From NCBI RefSeq assembly GCF_001280565.1, contig NZ_LGRO01000001.1, positions 2,294,001 to 2,358,000 on the forward strand: a DNA stretch of 64,000 bases, read 5' to 3'. Numbering within the stretch: position 1 is the stretch's first letter; each line of letters begins with the position of its first letter. Source of the DNA: Sulfobacillus thermosulfidooxidans (GTDB lineage Bacteria > Bacillota > Sulfobacillia > Sulfobacillales > Sulfobacillaceae). A model generated the notes under the pieces. That model had not been told where the DNA came from. It made no database searches and saw nothing but the letters and a program-made list of their open reading frames with translations. Both the position numbers and the translations under genes were made by a program. Of the stretch, positions 54,321 to 63,187 are shown piece by piece.

Positions 54321-55484
54321 GTGGCGAAAGTCTTATTTCATGTTGATCCGAAGAAATCAATGACTGAACAAGATCTACCCGGTCATAACAGGTGGCATCC
54401 GGATATTCCAGCGGAAATTGGAGTTAAACCCGGTGAAGATTTTCGGGTGGAATGTATGGAATGGACCGATGGACAAATTCACAATACTGACAGTCCTGAG
54501 GATGTGGCCACGGTTGATCTTTCCCGAACCCACATGCTAAGTGGCCCCTTTGCCATCAAAGGTGCTGAACCTGGGGATCTTCTTGTGGTGGACATCCTCG
54601 ACATTGGATCACTTGAAGGCTGGGGATATACGGGTATTTTTGCGAAGGAGAATGGCGGAGGTTTTCTGACAGATATCTTTCCTGAAGCACGCAAGGCGAT
54701 TTGGGATTTCCATGGAATCTATGCAACTTCTAGACATTTACCAGGAGTAAAATTTGCTGGCATCTCCCATCCTGGACTCATTGGATGTGCGCCATCCCAC
54801 GCATTACTTGAAGAGTGGAACAAACGAGAACAAGAACTTGTCGCGACCGATCCTAATCGCGTTCCTCCCTTAGGACTCTTGCCTCTAGCCGAAAATGCAC
54901 TTTTGGGAACACTCAAAGGTGCTCAGCGTGATCGTGTGGCTCGAGAAGCTGCGCGTACGATTCCGCCGCGCGAACACGGAGGGAATGTCGATATTAAAAA
55001 TTTGTCTCGGGGAACTCGCATTTATTTTCCCGTCTATGTCCGTGACGCGTTGTTGTCTGTAGGGGACTTGCACTTTTCGCAAGGCGATGGAGAAATCACG
55101 TTTTGTGGGGCTATCGAAATGTCGGGTTGGATTGATCTCGGTGTAGACATCATCAAGGACGGAATGAATCGATACGGCATTACCAGTCCTCTCTTCCAAC
55201 CCGGACCGGTGGAACCTCATTATTCACAGTATCTAACATTTGAAGGAATTTCTGTTGAAAATGGCCGGAATTATTATTTAGATGCCACCATTGCTTATCG
55301 TCAGGCTGCTTTGCATGCTATCGATTATCTCACCAATTTCGGTTACACGCGTGAACAAGCCTATTTATTGCTCGGTGCAGCCCCTATTGAAGGACGTATT
55401 GGTGGTGTGGTGGATATTCCCAATGCCTGTGTGTCGCTCGGCATTCCCCTTGAAATCTTTGAACAAGATATTCGACCTCGGTAA
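54321..55484 (+). CDS. fmdA: Formamidase/acetamidase
   Basis: About 387 aa, FmdA_AmdA family. Characteristic stretches: PGHNRWHPDIPAEIGVKPG near residue 20, LSGPFAIKGAEPGDLLVVDI, HPGLIGCAPS (position of the active Cys region), REHGGNVDIKNLSRGTRIYF and HFSQGDGEITFCGAIE. Hydrolyses formamide (or acetamide) to formate/acetate and ammonia in the cytoplasm. GTG 54321 is the start that matches the family N-terminus (AKVLFHVDPKK); TTG 54300 is in frame but overlaps the GGAAAGGA site. Terminator follows 47 bases after the stop. Confidence 0.92.
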   Translation: MAKVLFHVDPKKSMTEQDLPGHNRWHPDIPAEIGVKPGEDFRVECMEWTDGQIHNTDSPEDVATVDLSRTHMLSGPFAIKGAEPGDLLVVDILDIGSLEGWGYTGIFAKENGGGFLTDIFPEARKAIWDFHGIYATSRHLPGVKFAGISHPGLIGCAPSHALLEEWNKREQELVATDPNRVPPLGLLPLAENALLGTLKGAQRDRVAREAARTIPPREHGGNVDIKNLSRGTRIYFPVYVRDALLSVGDLHFSQGDGEITFCGAIEMSGWIDLGVDIIKDGMNRYGITSPLFQPGPVEPHYSQYLTFEGISVENGRNYYLDATIAYRQAALHAIDYLTNFGYTREQAYLLLGAAPIEGRIGGVVDIPNACVSLGIPLEIFEQDIRPR

Positions 55485-55531
55485 TAGTAAAAGTTCGACA
55501 AATAACATGTTCACGGCAAAAGCTTCTTAAA

Positions 55532-55575
55532 AGTCGATTTCGGTCTCTATTACGGAGCCGAAATCGACTCTTTGC
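55532..55575 (+). terminator. Rho-independent terminator after the formamidase gene
   Basis: AGTCGATTTCGG (55532-55543) pairs perfectly with CCGAAATCGACT (55558-55569) around a 14-base loop and is followed by CTTTGCTT. It ends the NCS1-fmdA unit and separates it from crcB. Confidence 0.85.
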
Positions 55576-55665
55576 TTGCAAGATGCTCGTGTTGCCGTCA
55601 GAAAACAACTTCTTCGTGCTTACTATAGTCACCTAGAAGATTACCAACAAGAGAAGGGAGCTGCG

Positions 55666-56019
55666 CTGAACGAGGTCATTATTTTTATCGGCGGATTTTT
55701 GGGAGCGGTGGCGCGATTTCAGGTTGGACAATGGGTTGGACAGCGCACGAGCGGGGGCTTTCCGTATGGCACGTTAGTCATTAATACGCTGGGTTGTCTC
55801 TTCATTGGGCTCATTGTGTCCCGGTTTTCCTCAGGAGCCGTCTTTAATTTCTTGGATGTGGGCTTTACTGCCGCCTTTACCACGTTTTCAACCTTTAGCT
55901 ATGAAACCTGGCGGCTTATCGAAGAAAAATTACTGGGTTTGGCGTTTTTGAATGTTTTGTTCAATGTCGGTCTCGGGCTGGCGGGCGTCGAAATCGGTCT
56001 CCTGCTGGGGAGGGTTTAA
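55666..56019 (+). CDS. crcB: Fluoride channel CrcB/Fluc, first copy
   Basis: About 117 aa, four-span Fluc channel. GGFLGAVARF, PYGTLVINTLGCLFIG and the TTFSTFSYET segment (filter Phe/Thr region) are conserved. Exports fluoride as a dual-topology dimer. The frame is open to TTG 55576 but no Met fits the normal N-terminus; a CTG at 55666 with GAAGGGAG 7 bases upstream gives LNEVIIFIGGFLGAV, so an unusual CTG start is possible, with TTG 55576 as the longer alternative. Fluoride riboswitch not detected. Four bases separate it from the second, broken copy. Confidence 0.82.
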   Translation: MNEVIIFIGGFLGAVARFQVGQWVGQRTSGGFPYGTLVINTLGCLFIGLIVSRFSSGAVFNFLDVGFTAAFTTFSTFSYETWRLIEEKLLGLAFLNVLFNVGLGLAGVEIGLLLGRV

Positions 56020-56023
56020 GCCC

Positions 56024-56438
56024 ATGAAAAATTGGATATGGGTAGGCCTAGGCGGTGGTCTCGGCGCCTTAGCGCGGACGGGTCTGGAGCCAATCGGAAC
56101 GTATCATCAACTGCCCGTCAATTTCTTTCTCATTAATGTCTTGGGCAGCTTCTTCATTGGGATCATCATGGCCCTCAGTGCGGAACTGGGTGTCTTAGCC
56201 AATCAATGGCGTTTGTTTTGAGGCGTGGGCGTCTTGGGGGGGATTTACGACGTTTTCGACGTTTATGTTAGGGGTGTATATGTTATGGCAGGGCACGAAA
56301 GGCTTGGCGGTGCTGTATTTGACCGGGACGCTTTTCACCGGCTTGGCGGCTGCGTTTGCGGGCTTGGTGGTGATTCGCGAAGTAGCTCGCATCGCGGTAT
56401 CGCAAACTCAATTAGAAGATACTGAGGATGAGGTATGA
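56024..56438 (+). pseudogene. crcB: crcB second copy, disrupted by a stop and a frameshift
   Basis: Begins MKNWIWVGLGGGLGALART, a normal CrcB N-terminus, with GGGGAGGG upstream. At codon 66 TGA (56219-56221) stands where Trp is expected (RLF-stop-GVGVLGG). Seventeen bases on, a run of seven G (56236-56242) shifts the frame; with six G the next 64 codons read FTTFSTFMLGVYMLWQGTKG and the standard fourth span, ending at TGA 56436-56438. Both lesions together make it non-coding as it stands. Heteromeric Fluc pairs are common in Firmicutes, so the first copy may now act alone. Confidence 0.88.
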
Positions 56439-57293
56439 ACTGGAACGAAAGTGATGTCAGAGTTGGGGCAGAATTCACTAACCTGTTGCTCGCTGTTTTG
56501 GTCGACTTCAACTACGTATTACAACACACTCTCGATAATCTCTGTATCCTATCTGCCTCTTAGCCCCATCCATCTTACATTACGTATAAACTCAGCACTG
56601 GTATATCCGCGATGCTAATATGAATATATCGCCTAACCTTTCCATAACAGGGGGCTATAGACGATCCCTTCATTTCTTCCTCAAAGGTATGCTACCCCTT
56701 ATTGGAATGATTGTTGTTAATATCAGCTCGCTGACGATCTTCTCAAAGTGATGGGACGACTTCGGTTACCAAGTTCCATGTTACAGCGTAAATTCTTAAT
56801 GTGACTACTATGGTGCCTTTGTGTCATTCTCACGAGTTCAGGATCAAGAACCATGAGTCCGGTAGCCGTTCCTTGAATGTCCCGTGTCGATGTTGAGAGA
56901 TCACGGCATAGCAATCTGCAGATTTTTTCACTCAGTAATTTTTTTAAGCGTTCATTCTCATTCACCAGGGTCATGACATCGCGGGGATAGTGCGCGGCTT
57001 TTACCACCTCACGCACCCCAGCAACGCGCCATCGACGGACTATAAGCTGATGGCGACGAGCGACTGGTGTGGCATTTAGCGTGTGTTGAGCTTCTTAGAC
57101 AATCTGTTGTTTGAATTCCGGTGAAAAAGTTTGATGCATTGTACCATTTGTGCCGAAAGATGGTCGCACTGGCGACATGTGCCTTGTCCCACAACCTTAC
57201 CACAAGATACGGCATCGATTTTCTCATCTCATCAAGACAAGTGCGGAATCGGTGTGATCCGATTCCGCCTGGTGATCCCGTAGACTTCTCGGA
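56439..57293. other. Intergenic region holding an IS3 orfA remnant
   Basis: About 855 bases. The right half carries the transposase remnant described separately; the left half (56439-56720) has no ORF of note. Hairpin-free in my reading. Confidence 0.5.
56870..57139 (-). pseudogene. IS3-family transposase OrfA remnant
   Basis: Read on the minus strand from ATG 57139: HQTFSPEFKQQIV then TAA at codon 15, then the frame continues EAQHTLNATPVARRHQL and later VNENERLKKLLSEKI, the leucine-zipper end typical of IS3 OrfA proteins. After about residue 90 the frame diverges. OrfB, and both IS ends, are not visible. A decayed element. Confidence 0.65.
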
Positions 57294-58523
57294 TTAAGAG
57301 ACTGAGGATAAAGGGCTGACTTCCGCTGAATCGGCTAGTCCTTTGCTGAGACTCTGCAAAATCAGCAGGCAAATGGCCGACGCGATAAGTCCGCCGATCA
57401 TAAAGAGAAACCCGCCGGTGAAAGAATGCGTGGCAGTCACGATGATACCCACAACAATCGGTGCAAAAAAGCCTCCGATTTGGCCCCCGAAGTTGACAAA
57501 ACCGGTAAATGTGCCGCGCAGGCTGTCGGGAATGAGGTCCAAAGGGATAGCCCAGATAGGACCAAACCCGCCGAACAGGAAGAAGGCCGCGGCGGATAAG
57601 GCAAAGACGGTGCCGCCGATGGTATGGGCGTTATATGCCATATACAGAAAGATGCCAGAGACTAAATAGCTAATGGCGACGAGGCTTGACTTGTATCGGC
57701 CAATGCGAGTGCCAATCCACCCGATAATGACCAGACCGAAGAATCCCAGGACATAGGGAACGGAGGCATCAAATCCTAATGCTGACAAATCGATGTGGCG
57801 ACTGAGCGAGAGATAGCTGGGCATCCATCCCAAAAATCCCCAAAACGCTACGTTAAAGAACAGATAAGCCAAGAAGACTAACCAAATGCCTGGCTGCTCC
57901 AAAACCGTCTTCCAATTAAGGTGTCGGCCAGACTTCACGCGAACGGGGGTATGAACCACTCCGCCTGGCGGCTTTACAGGAATAAGAAAGTAGATGAGCA
58001 CCGCCATAATGATGCCGGGAATCGTAAACAATAAGAACAAGGCTCGCCAGCCCACGGTGCCTAGCAACCAGGTAGAGACCGGGGCGACAAAAGCGGGGCC
58101 GAGCGCGATGGCTGTCAAGAAGAGTCCGTTAGCCCAACTGCGTTCTTTCGAGGTAAAAAAATCTCCTATAAGTTTAAATTGGGCCCCATTTTCCAGGCCT
58201 TCACCCACTCCAAACAACACCCGAGTTACGATGAGCATGGTCGCTCCAATGGCAAGCCCTGTGAGTCCGGTAAAGACGGACCACCAGACAAGAGCGACTA
58301 CCAACAAGGTTCGGGCGCCAAATCGATCTGCTAACCACCCGCCGGGTATTTGCAAAATTGCATACCCAAACGTAAATGCCGATAACACCACACCAAAAAG
58401 GGCGGGACTCATGTGCAGACCCTTCATCATCATCGGGCCGGCGACCGAAATGTTAATGCGATCCAGGTAAGCGACAAACATCATGAGCCAGATCAGAATG
58501 AGCATGGTCCATTTCTTGTTCAC
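57294..58523 (-). CDS. MFS transporter, anion:cation symporter family
   Basis: About 409 aa, twelve spans. N-terminal MMFVAYLDRINISVAGP and GYAILQIPGGWLADRFGAR match the ACS (sialic acid, glucarate, phthalate-type) family signature. Imports organic anions with H+ or Na+. GTG 58523 follows AAAGGGGG by 6 bases; TTG 58529 overlaps it. A good promoter lies 102 bases upstream and the gene is divergent from an IclR regulator, the usual arrangement for a substrate-inducible carrier. Confidence 0.88.
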   Translation of the reverse strand: MNKKWTMLILIWLMMFVAYLDRINISVAGPMMMKGLHMSPALFGVVLSAFTFGYAILQIPGGWLADRFGARTLLVVALVWWSVFTGLTGLAIGATMLIVTRVLFGVGEGLENGAQFKLIGDFFTSKERSWANGLFLTAIALGPAFVAPVSTWLLGTVGWRALFLLFTIPGIIMAVLIYFLIPVKPPGGVVHTPVRVKSGRHLNWKTVLEQPGIWLVFLAYLFFNVAFWGFLGWMPSYLSLSRHIDLSALGFDASVPYVLGFFGLVIIGWIGTRIGRYKSSLVAISYLVSGIFLYMAYNAHTIGGTVFALSAAAFFLFGGFGPIWAIPLDLIPDSLRGTFTGFVNFGGQIGGFFAPIVVGIIVTATHSFTGGFLFMIGGLIASAICLLILQSLSKGLADSAEVSPLSSVS

Positions 58524-58571
58524 GGGCAACCCCCTTTATGAACTCTCCGTTTATGGCCTTCACTGTGTGTG

Positions 58572-58586
58572 TTCCGTATTGCGGAA
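58572..58586. promoter_or_regulatory. Candidate IclR-type operator
   Basis: TTCCG-TATTG-CGGAA, 5-bp arms, in the MFS/iclR divergent interval and about 30-45 bases after the expected MFS transcript start. IclR-family sites often have this TTCC/GGAA layout. Possibly a roadblock operator. Confidence 0.5.
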
Positions 58587-58624
58587 TATCATGGTACAAA
58601 TTATGGAACGCTTATGCAATTTCG

Positions 58625-58653
58625 GTTATACTCTAAGAATAGGATATCGTCAA
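58625..58653 (-). promoter_or_regulatory. SigA-type promoter of the MFS transporter gene
   Basis: Minus strand TTGACG (58653-58648), exactly 17 bases, TATAAC (58630-58625). Expected start near 58617, upstream of the IclR-type palindrome. Confidence 0.72.
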
Positions 58654-58716
58654 GCAATACCGATTAATGATTATATTCTGAGTTTATCAACGACATAGAG
58701 ATAGGATGAGCAGCCG

Positions 58717-59496
58717 TTGTCAACAACACAGCAGAGTTCGGTTCACGTCATTTTGCGGGTGAGCGCATTATTAGATGTCTTGGCCCAGCAGTCTCCTGCA
58801 AGTTTGGCATACCTTACTGAAGTGACAGGATTGCCCAAAACCACCGTCCATCGCTTGCTGCAAACCTTGGAGCACGAGAGCATCGTGATGAGAAGCCAGC
58901 AGGGATACGCAATTGGACCACGGATTGCAAAATGGCATAGCCCGTTTGATCCCTACCGCTGGCTCAAGTTGCTCGGTCCGCCAATTCTACGTGAGATGGC
59001 GGACAAGAGCCGTGAAACGGCTAGCATTTTTGTCGGTTTGCGGGACAGACGGGTCTGTTGGGTCGTCGTGGATGGTCCGCAAGAAGTACGCCATGTTCCC
59101 ATGCCTGACCAGGTGTTTCCCCTGGGAGTGGGGTCAGCGGGCAAGCTTCTCTTAAGCGCAATGCCACCCGCCGAACGGGAACAGGCCATCGCTGCGACGC
59201 GTGCCCGCTTTCCTCAGGTCGCGATCGCCCCTGTAAGCGAGGATGAACTGAACGCCATCTACCAGTTGGGCTATGCCGTTTCCATTGAGGAGCGGGAACC
59301 TGGGCTGGCGTCCGTGGCGGCTTTAGTGCCCGGCCTGCCCAGGGTCTGCATGAGTCTATCCGGACCAGTGCACCGCTTCGGTCCCCTCGCTCTTGGCGAG
59401 TTCATCAAGATTGCCCAAGATGCCGCGCAGCAAATAGAACAGGCGCTGTCTCTGGCCGTGCAAGGAGGGAATGCACTATGGACGCCGGACCATTGA
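58717..59496 (+). CDS. IclR-family transcriptional regulator
   Basis: 259 aa. N-terminal winged HTH about 5-65 (VHVILRVSALLDVLAQQ, SLAYLTEVTGLPKTTVHRLL) and effector-binding domain about 85-250 (GLRDRRVCWVVVDGP, FPLGVGSAGKLLLSAM, YAVSIEEREPGLASVA), the complete family layout. Such regulators control the neighbouring catabolic or transport genes in response to aromatic or organic acids. TTG 58717 with a weak AGGATGAG upstream. Overlaps the following CoA-transferase remnant by 19 bases. Confidence 0.9.
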   Translation: MSTTQQSSVHVILRVSALLDVLAQQSPASLAYLTEVTGLPKTTVHRLLQTLEHESIVMRSQQGYAIGPRIAKWHSPFDPYRWLKLLGPPILREMADKSRETASIFVGLRDRRVCWVVVDGPQEVRHVPMPDQVFPLGVGSAGKLLLSAMPPAEREQAIAATRARFPQVAIAPVSEDELNAIYQLGYAVSIEEREPGLASVAALVPGLPRVCMSLSGPVHRFGPLALGEFIKIAQDAAQQIEQALSLAVQGGNALWTPDH

Positions 59497-60000
59497 CCGG
59501 AATCACTGTCTTGGAGCTCGGATCCCTGATCGCGGCACCGTTTGCCACTCGCATTATGGACGATTTTGGTGTACGCATCATTAAGGTCGAAGCATAAACG
59601 GGAGATCTCTTACGGCAATGGGGGAGGTTTCACCCCGAAAAGGGAACATCTCATTGGTCTCTTGTCCAGTTACGCAACAAAGAATTGCTTGTCGTTGATT
59701 TAAATCACTGCAGGATGACGACTTAGTGCGTGAGCAGGTCAAAACGATGGATCTCGTGGTAGAAAATTTTCGTCCGGGACGCTTGGCCAAATGGGGAATC
59801 GGGTATGCGGCATTAAAAACCGTGAATCCCAACCTCATTATGGTAAGTTCATCGGGGTATGGACAAACCGGGCCCTATCGTAATCGACAGGAATTCAACA
59901 ATATTGCGGAGTCGATAGGCGGTTTGCGAGCCGTCACAGGCTACGAAGAGGGCGAACCCTTGCGCGTGGGTGTCAGTCTCGGAGACCAGGTCGCGTTGAC
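59478..60000 (+). pseudogene. Formyl-CoA/CaiB-type CoA transferase, decayed
   Basis: Opens at ATG 59478 with GGAGGG 8 bases upstream as LTGITVLELGSLIAAPFATR, standard for CaiB/BaiF family, then TAA at codon 40 (59595). The same frame continues GDLLRQWGRFHPEKGTSHWS until a TAG at about 59725; the match then shifts frame to LVREQVKTMDLVVENFRPGR, GYGQTGPYRNR and EPLRVGVSLGDQVA, after which homology ends. About 170 of 400 residues remain. These enzymes transfer CoA between organic acids and would suit the adjacent anion transporter and IclR gene. Confidence 0.82.
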
Positions 60001-60089
60001 CGAGGACTCGATGACCGAGAACATGGTGGGTGGATCCATTCCTCGCCATTGGGGCCAACAGCGATGCGGTAATTTCACGTTTTGTTATT

Positions 60090-60597
60090 GGTCATATAGA
60101 GTATCTTCACGATCCCGGATAGCAAACCAATGCGGGGCGAGTGGCACGCATTTTTATCCACGGACATCCTGCTCGCTGTCCTTCGTGACCATGATGGAAA
60201 TCTATGCCACGCGCTGGACGATTGAAGTGTTTTTAAAGAAATGTAGCAGCACTTATAACTCAACCAGTGCCTATCACGGGATTACGATGCTCAAATTGCG
60301 CACGTGACCGTGTGCTGTGTTCCCTACACCTTTCTGGCATATTTCCGTCGCGTCGAGTCCTACCAATCCTTCGGAGTACTGTTTGAAGGAATTGTCGCCG
60401 AGTTGACTGAGAAAAACTTGGCGCAACGGCTGTGGGCCTTGTTCGAAGAACTCTTAAATGTCGTCTTGATCACGATCACCGAATCCGGTGCGGTCGACCT
60501 GGCTCAATTCCAACGTTCGCCATATGCTGCTCTGAAAGCGATGGTTGCGGAGTCATTTTTGGGCGATCAATTACAAGCCTTCAAGAAGTCCGCCTAA
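60090..60597 (+). pseudogene. IS4-type DDE transposase, C-terminal remnant
   Basis: Three frames together give a transposase C-terminus: EWHAFLSTDILLAV (about 60142-60185), then MMEIYATRWTIEVFLKKC near 60192-60244 containing the YATRW-E signature, then DYDAQIAHVTVCC and AYFRRVESYQSFGVLFEGIV through FLGDQLQAFKKSA to the stop at 60597. At least two frameshifts. It abuts the broken CoA-transferase gene and may have truncated it. IS family assignment beyond DDE IS4-like is uncertain. Confidence 0.75.
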
Positions 60598-60991
60598 ATC
60601 GCCAAAATGGAATGGCGAAAAAATGGGACCTGTCAAGGGTTTGCGGATAGATTGACATCTAAAAACGGTGTATAAGGAAGATGCGAAAGTCAAGTTGTCA
60701 TGTCGCTGCCACGAGTCAATCATTATCCCCTTATCTTTTTTAGTTCAGTAGTGTTCGGGTGCGAACGATCCCGGCGATCCCACTTTAACAGCAGGCATTA
60801 GGCAGCCGGAGAGTTTATGGCTAGCGATAGGACTTTTGGGATATTTGAAGAATACAGGCGGAAGATTCTTCAATTCATGTATGATGAAAGGGAATAGCAT
60901 TCCCATTTATTCGGAAAAACCGCGTAAGGTAAATATCTCTTCGCTAGCCATATGCATGACGATGACAAATCCATTTGAGAGGAAGAACACG
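60598..60991. other. Intergenic region, nothing identified
   Basis: About 390 bases between the transposase remnant and the methyltransferase gene. TTGACA at 60652 followed by TATAAG has only a 13-base spacer. The methyltransferase frame continues through the right half without a ribosome binding site. Confidence 0.4.
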
Positions 60992-61744
60992 GTGAGTTCC
61001 TCAGACGAATTGGTGCAGAAATATTTTGGCCGCTACCATGAAGCCTACCGCAACAGTGCACCCCATGCCCACGGACACGATTTAACCCATCTCATTGAGA
61101 TGCTCCATTTGACACCAAATAGCCTGGTTCTCGATGCGGCGTGTGGAACAGGACACACGGCTTTAGCATTAGCCAGGCAAGGACATCGCGTGATTGGACT
61201 GGATGTTACCCAGGAAATGCTTGCCGAAGCAGAAAGTTTAGCTCAACAAAATCATTTGGAGATCCAGTGGGTTCAAGGTACTGTTCATCATTTGCCGTGG
61301 GAAGACAATACCTTCGATGCGATCACCTGCCGCCGAGCTGCTCATCACTTTTCCGATCTGGCTCGTTTTTTAGAAGAAGCGCGGCGAGTTCTTAAACCTG
61401 GCACCTTTCTGGCAATTTCCGATATGACGGCGCCATCAGATGCCATTGATTGGCTGAATCAACTGGAACGATATCGTGACGCCTCACATGAAGCCGCCCG
61501 TTCAGCTAACGAATGGGCTCGGCTTATTACCGAAGCAGGTTTTGATTTGATGACGCTTGGTGTCAGTGTGGAAGTCATGACTGCGGAACAATGGCTGGCC
61601 CCAGTACCTGCGGATTCGGAGGAAGGGCAGCAGGCTATGCAGTTTTTGACCTATCATCCTCCCTCCACGATTTTTAGCCATAATCAGTTTCATAAATACC
61701 GGCTCATTATGGCTGTGATGAAACCGCTGCCGTCTTGGGATTGA
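60992..61744 (+). CDS. SAM-dependent methyltransferase
   Basis: About 250 aa, class I methyltransferase. Motif I LVLDAACGTGHTALALA near residue 42, acidic loop VIGLDVTQEML, WVQGTVHHLPWEDNTFDAIT with the post-III VLKPGTFLAISDM. UbiE/Coq5-like Methyltransf_11 type; acceptor unknown. GTG 60992 has GAGAGG 9 bases upstream; the frame is open to 60836 and ATG 60956 is an alternative. No clear partner; the convergent thioesterase gene ends 72 bases on. Confidence 0.82.
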   Translation: MSSSDELVQKYFGRYHEAYRNSAPHAHGHDLTHLIEMLHLTPNSLVLDAACGTGHTALALARQGHRVIGLDVTQEMLAEAESLAQQNHLEIQWVQGTVHHLPWEDNTFDAITCRRAAHHFSDLARFLEEARRVLKPGTFLAISDMTAPSDAIDWLNQLERYRDASHEAARSANEWARLITEAGFDLMTLGVSVEVMTAEQWLAPVPADSEEGQQAMQFLTYHPPSTIFSHNQFHKYRLIMAVMKPLPSWD

Positions 61745-61816
61745 TTCTCATGGAAAAACGGCTGGTAGTTTTTGCGAATGCTGGGGTTCTTGCGTATTGG
61801 CATTTTCCGCCTGTGA

Positions 61817-62314
61817 TTAAATTGGCGGTTTCATTGTTTGAGGTGCCAACACCGCGACTACTTCGCTTTTGGCGCATAATAGGTCGCCTGCATAGACATC
61901 GCTATGCACAATCACTTTACGCTGGCCGACTTCCACAATGTGTCCCCGTACCGTGAGCCGTTGGCCAAGAGGAGTGGGTTTCACAAAGTCGATTTTTAAA
62001 GAGGCGGTGACGCACCGGGGCACGGGCGCTTTATCTCCTAATTCATGTCCATCTCGACGATACAACGCTAAGGCTGCCGAACCCGTGCTATGACAATCCA
62101 CTAAAGATGCCAAGAGCCCTCCATAGACAAACCCAGGAACCGCAATGTGTTGCGGGAGCGGGATATATTCGGTGAGCGTTTCGTCCTTGTTCCACCGGGT
62201 GCGAAAATGATGACCATGGTCATTTAACCGGCCGCATCCATAACACCAGGCAAAATCATCGGGGTAAAAGTCTTGAACGGCGTAAAATGATTTTTGATTG
62301 TTGGCATCTTCCAC
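61817..62314 (-). CDS. PaaI-type hotdog thioesterase
   Basis: 165 aa, single hotdog fold of the PaaI/YbgC group. The helix segment GFVYGGLLASLVDCHS (with catalytic Asp in LVDCHSTG) is conserved. An N-terminal CYGCG pair is an extra feature, perhaps metal binding. Hydrolyses acyl-CoA or aryl-CoA thioesters. GTG 62314 follows GGAGG by 9 bases. No clear operon. Confidence 0.83.
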   Translation of the reverse strand: MEDANNQKSFYAVQDFYPDDFAWCYGCGRLNDHGHHFRTRWNKDETLTEYIPLPQHIAVPGFVYGGLLASLVDCHSTGSAALALYRRDGHELGDKAPVPRCVTASLKIDFVKPTPLGQRLTVRGHIVEVGQRKVIVHSDVYAGDLLCAKSEVVAVLAPQTMKPPI

Positions 62315-62623
62315 TGTTTATGGCCTCCACTGTCTATACTTTGGATCTATGGTACGAGATCAAAGGAACATCTATCAACAAAAAATTGATCATTTGTGAT
62401 AAGCGAGAAAAATTTGTGAACACATTGGGGATAAGGCGCGCGGTGTTGTGTTGAGGTGAGCCTTACGTTTAGGGATGCATGAAACGGAATATCCTCCAAA
62501 TTGGGCCATATCGGAAAGAGAATGACGTGTATCGGGTACGATGGGCATTGGTAGATGACCATCAAAAAAGTTTTCTAAAGCGTCTGTCAAAATAAGATCG
62601 TGATTTCGGTATCATAAGGTTAT
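62315..62623. other. Intergenic region between divergent genes, nothing identified
   Basis: About 310 AT-rich bases with two overlapping minus-strand frames that lack ribosome binding sites. No strong repeat or promoter pair found. Confidence 0.4.
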
Positions 62624-63187
62624 ATGGGTATAGCTCGGACGGAAAGACGGTGTCGTCGTATGAGTATTCCTACACAACCACGGATATTAGGATGGTTTAG
62701 TGCCCTACTTGGTCTTGTTATGGCGGGGATTGTGGCACATCGAATCATTACGCACGCGACTCCAGAACGCGCATTGTTAGCGGATCATGCACCGTTCACG
62801 GGAATCGTCCAATCCTTACCATTCGCCCAAGGACGCTTGATAATCTCGGAGCAACCCCACGGCAATGGGTTTTATGGCTGGTATCTTACTCACAACTTCT
62901 GGGGATGGCATGATGTGACCACGTCGGTCGTCTCTACAGGACTGACACCGAGCGAAGCCCCAATCAATTGGACAATCATCCCCGCTAAGGGGCAGGCGAT
63001 GCTTTGGGGCGTTATCGAGCGCCCCATGAAAACCGTAATTTTTCGCCAAGACCAGCAGACATTTTCCTGTTCCGTCGGTCCGGCAGGTTTATGGCATTTG
63101 CAGCTGCCGCATGACGTGAGCGTGATTGGTAATAACCAGTGGTTTATGAGACTGCGTAATGGGAAAATTGTTCCCATGTATTCATAA
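62624..63187 (+). CDS. Hypothetical membrane-anchored or secreted protein
   Basis: 187 aa from ATG 62624 (175 aa from ATG 62660, MSIPTQPRILG). A hydrophobic segment at about residues 22-40 is a signal/anchor; the rest is an extracytoplasmic domain rich in Trp, His and Pro (GFYGWYLTHNFWGWHDV). Not recognised. Ribosome binding site weak for both starts. Confidence 0.6.
   Translation: MGIARTERRCRRMSIPTQPRILGWFSALLGLVMAGIVAHRIITHATPERALLADHAPFTGIVQSLPFAQGRLIISEQPHGNGFYGWYLTHNFWGWHDVTTSVVSTGLTPSEAPINWTIIPAKGQAMLWGVIERPMKTVIFRQDQQTFSCSVGPAGLWHLQLPHDVSVIGNNQWFMRLRNGKIVPMYS

Noticed and set aside
55485-55665. Fluoride riboswitch before crcB
   Set aside because: The interval is filled by the formamidase terminator; I see no crcB-motif core.
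56219-56221. Selenocysteine or recoded TGA in the second crcB
   Set aside because: The independent G7 frameshift 17 bases later means reading TGA as an amino acid would not restore the protein.
60652-60676. Promoter TTGACA/TATAAG
   Set aside because: Spacer of 13 bases is too short.
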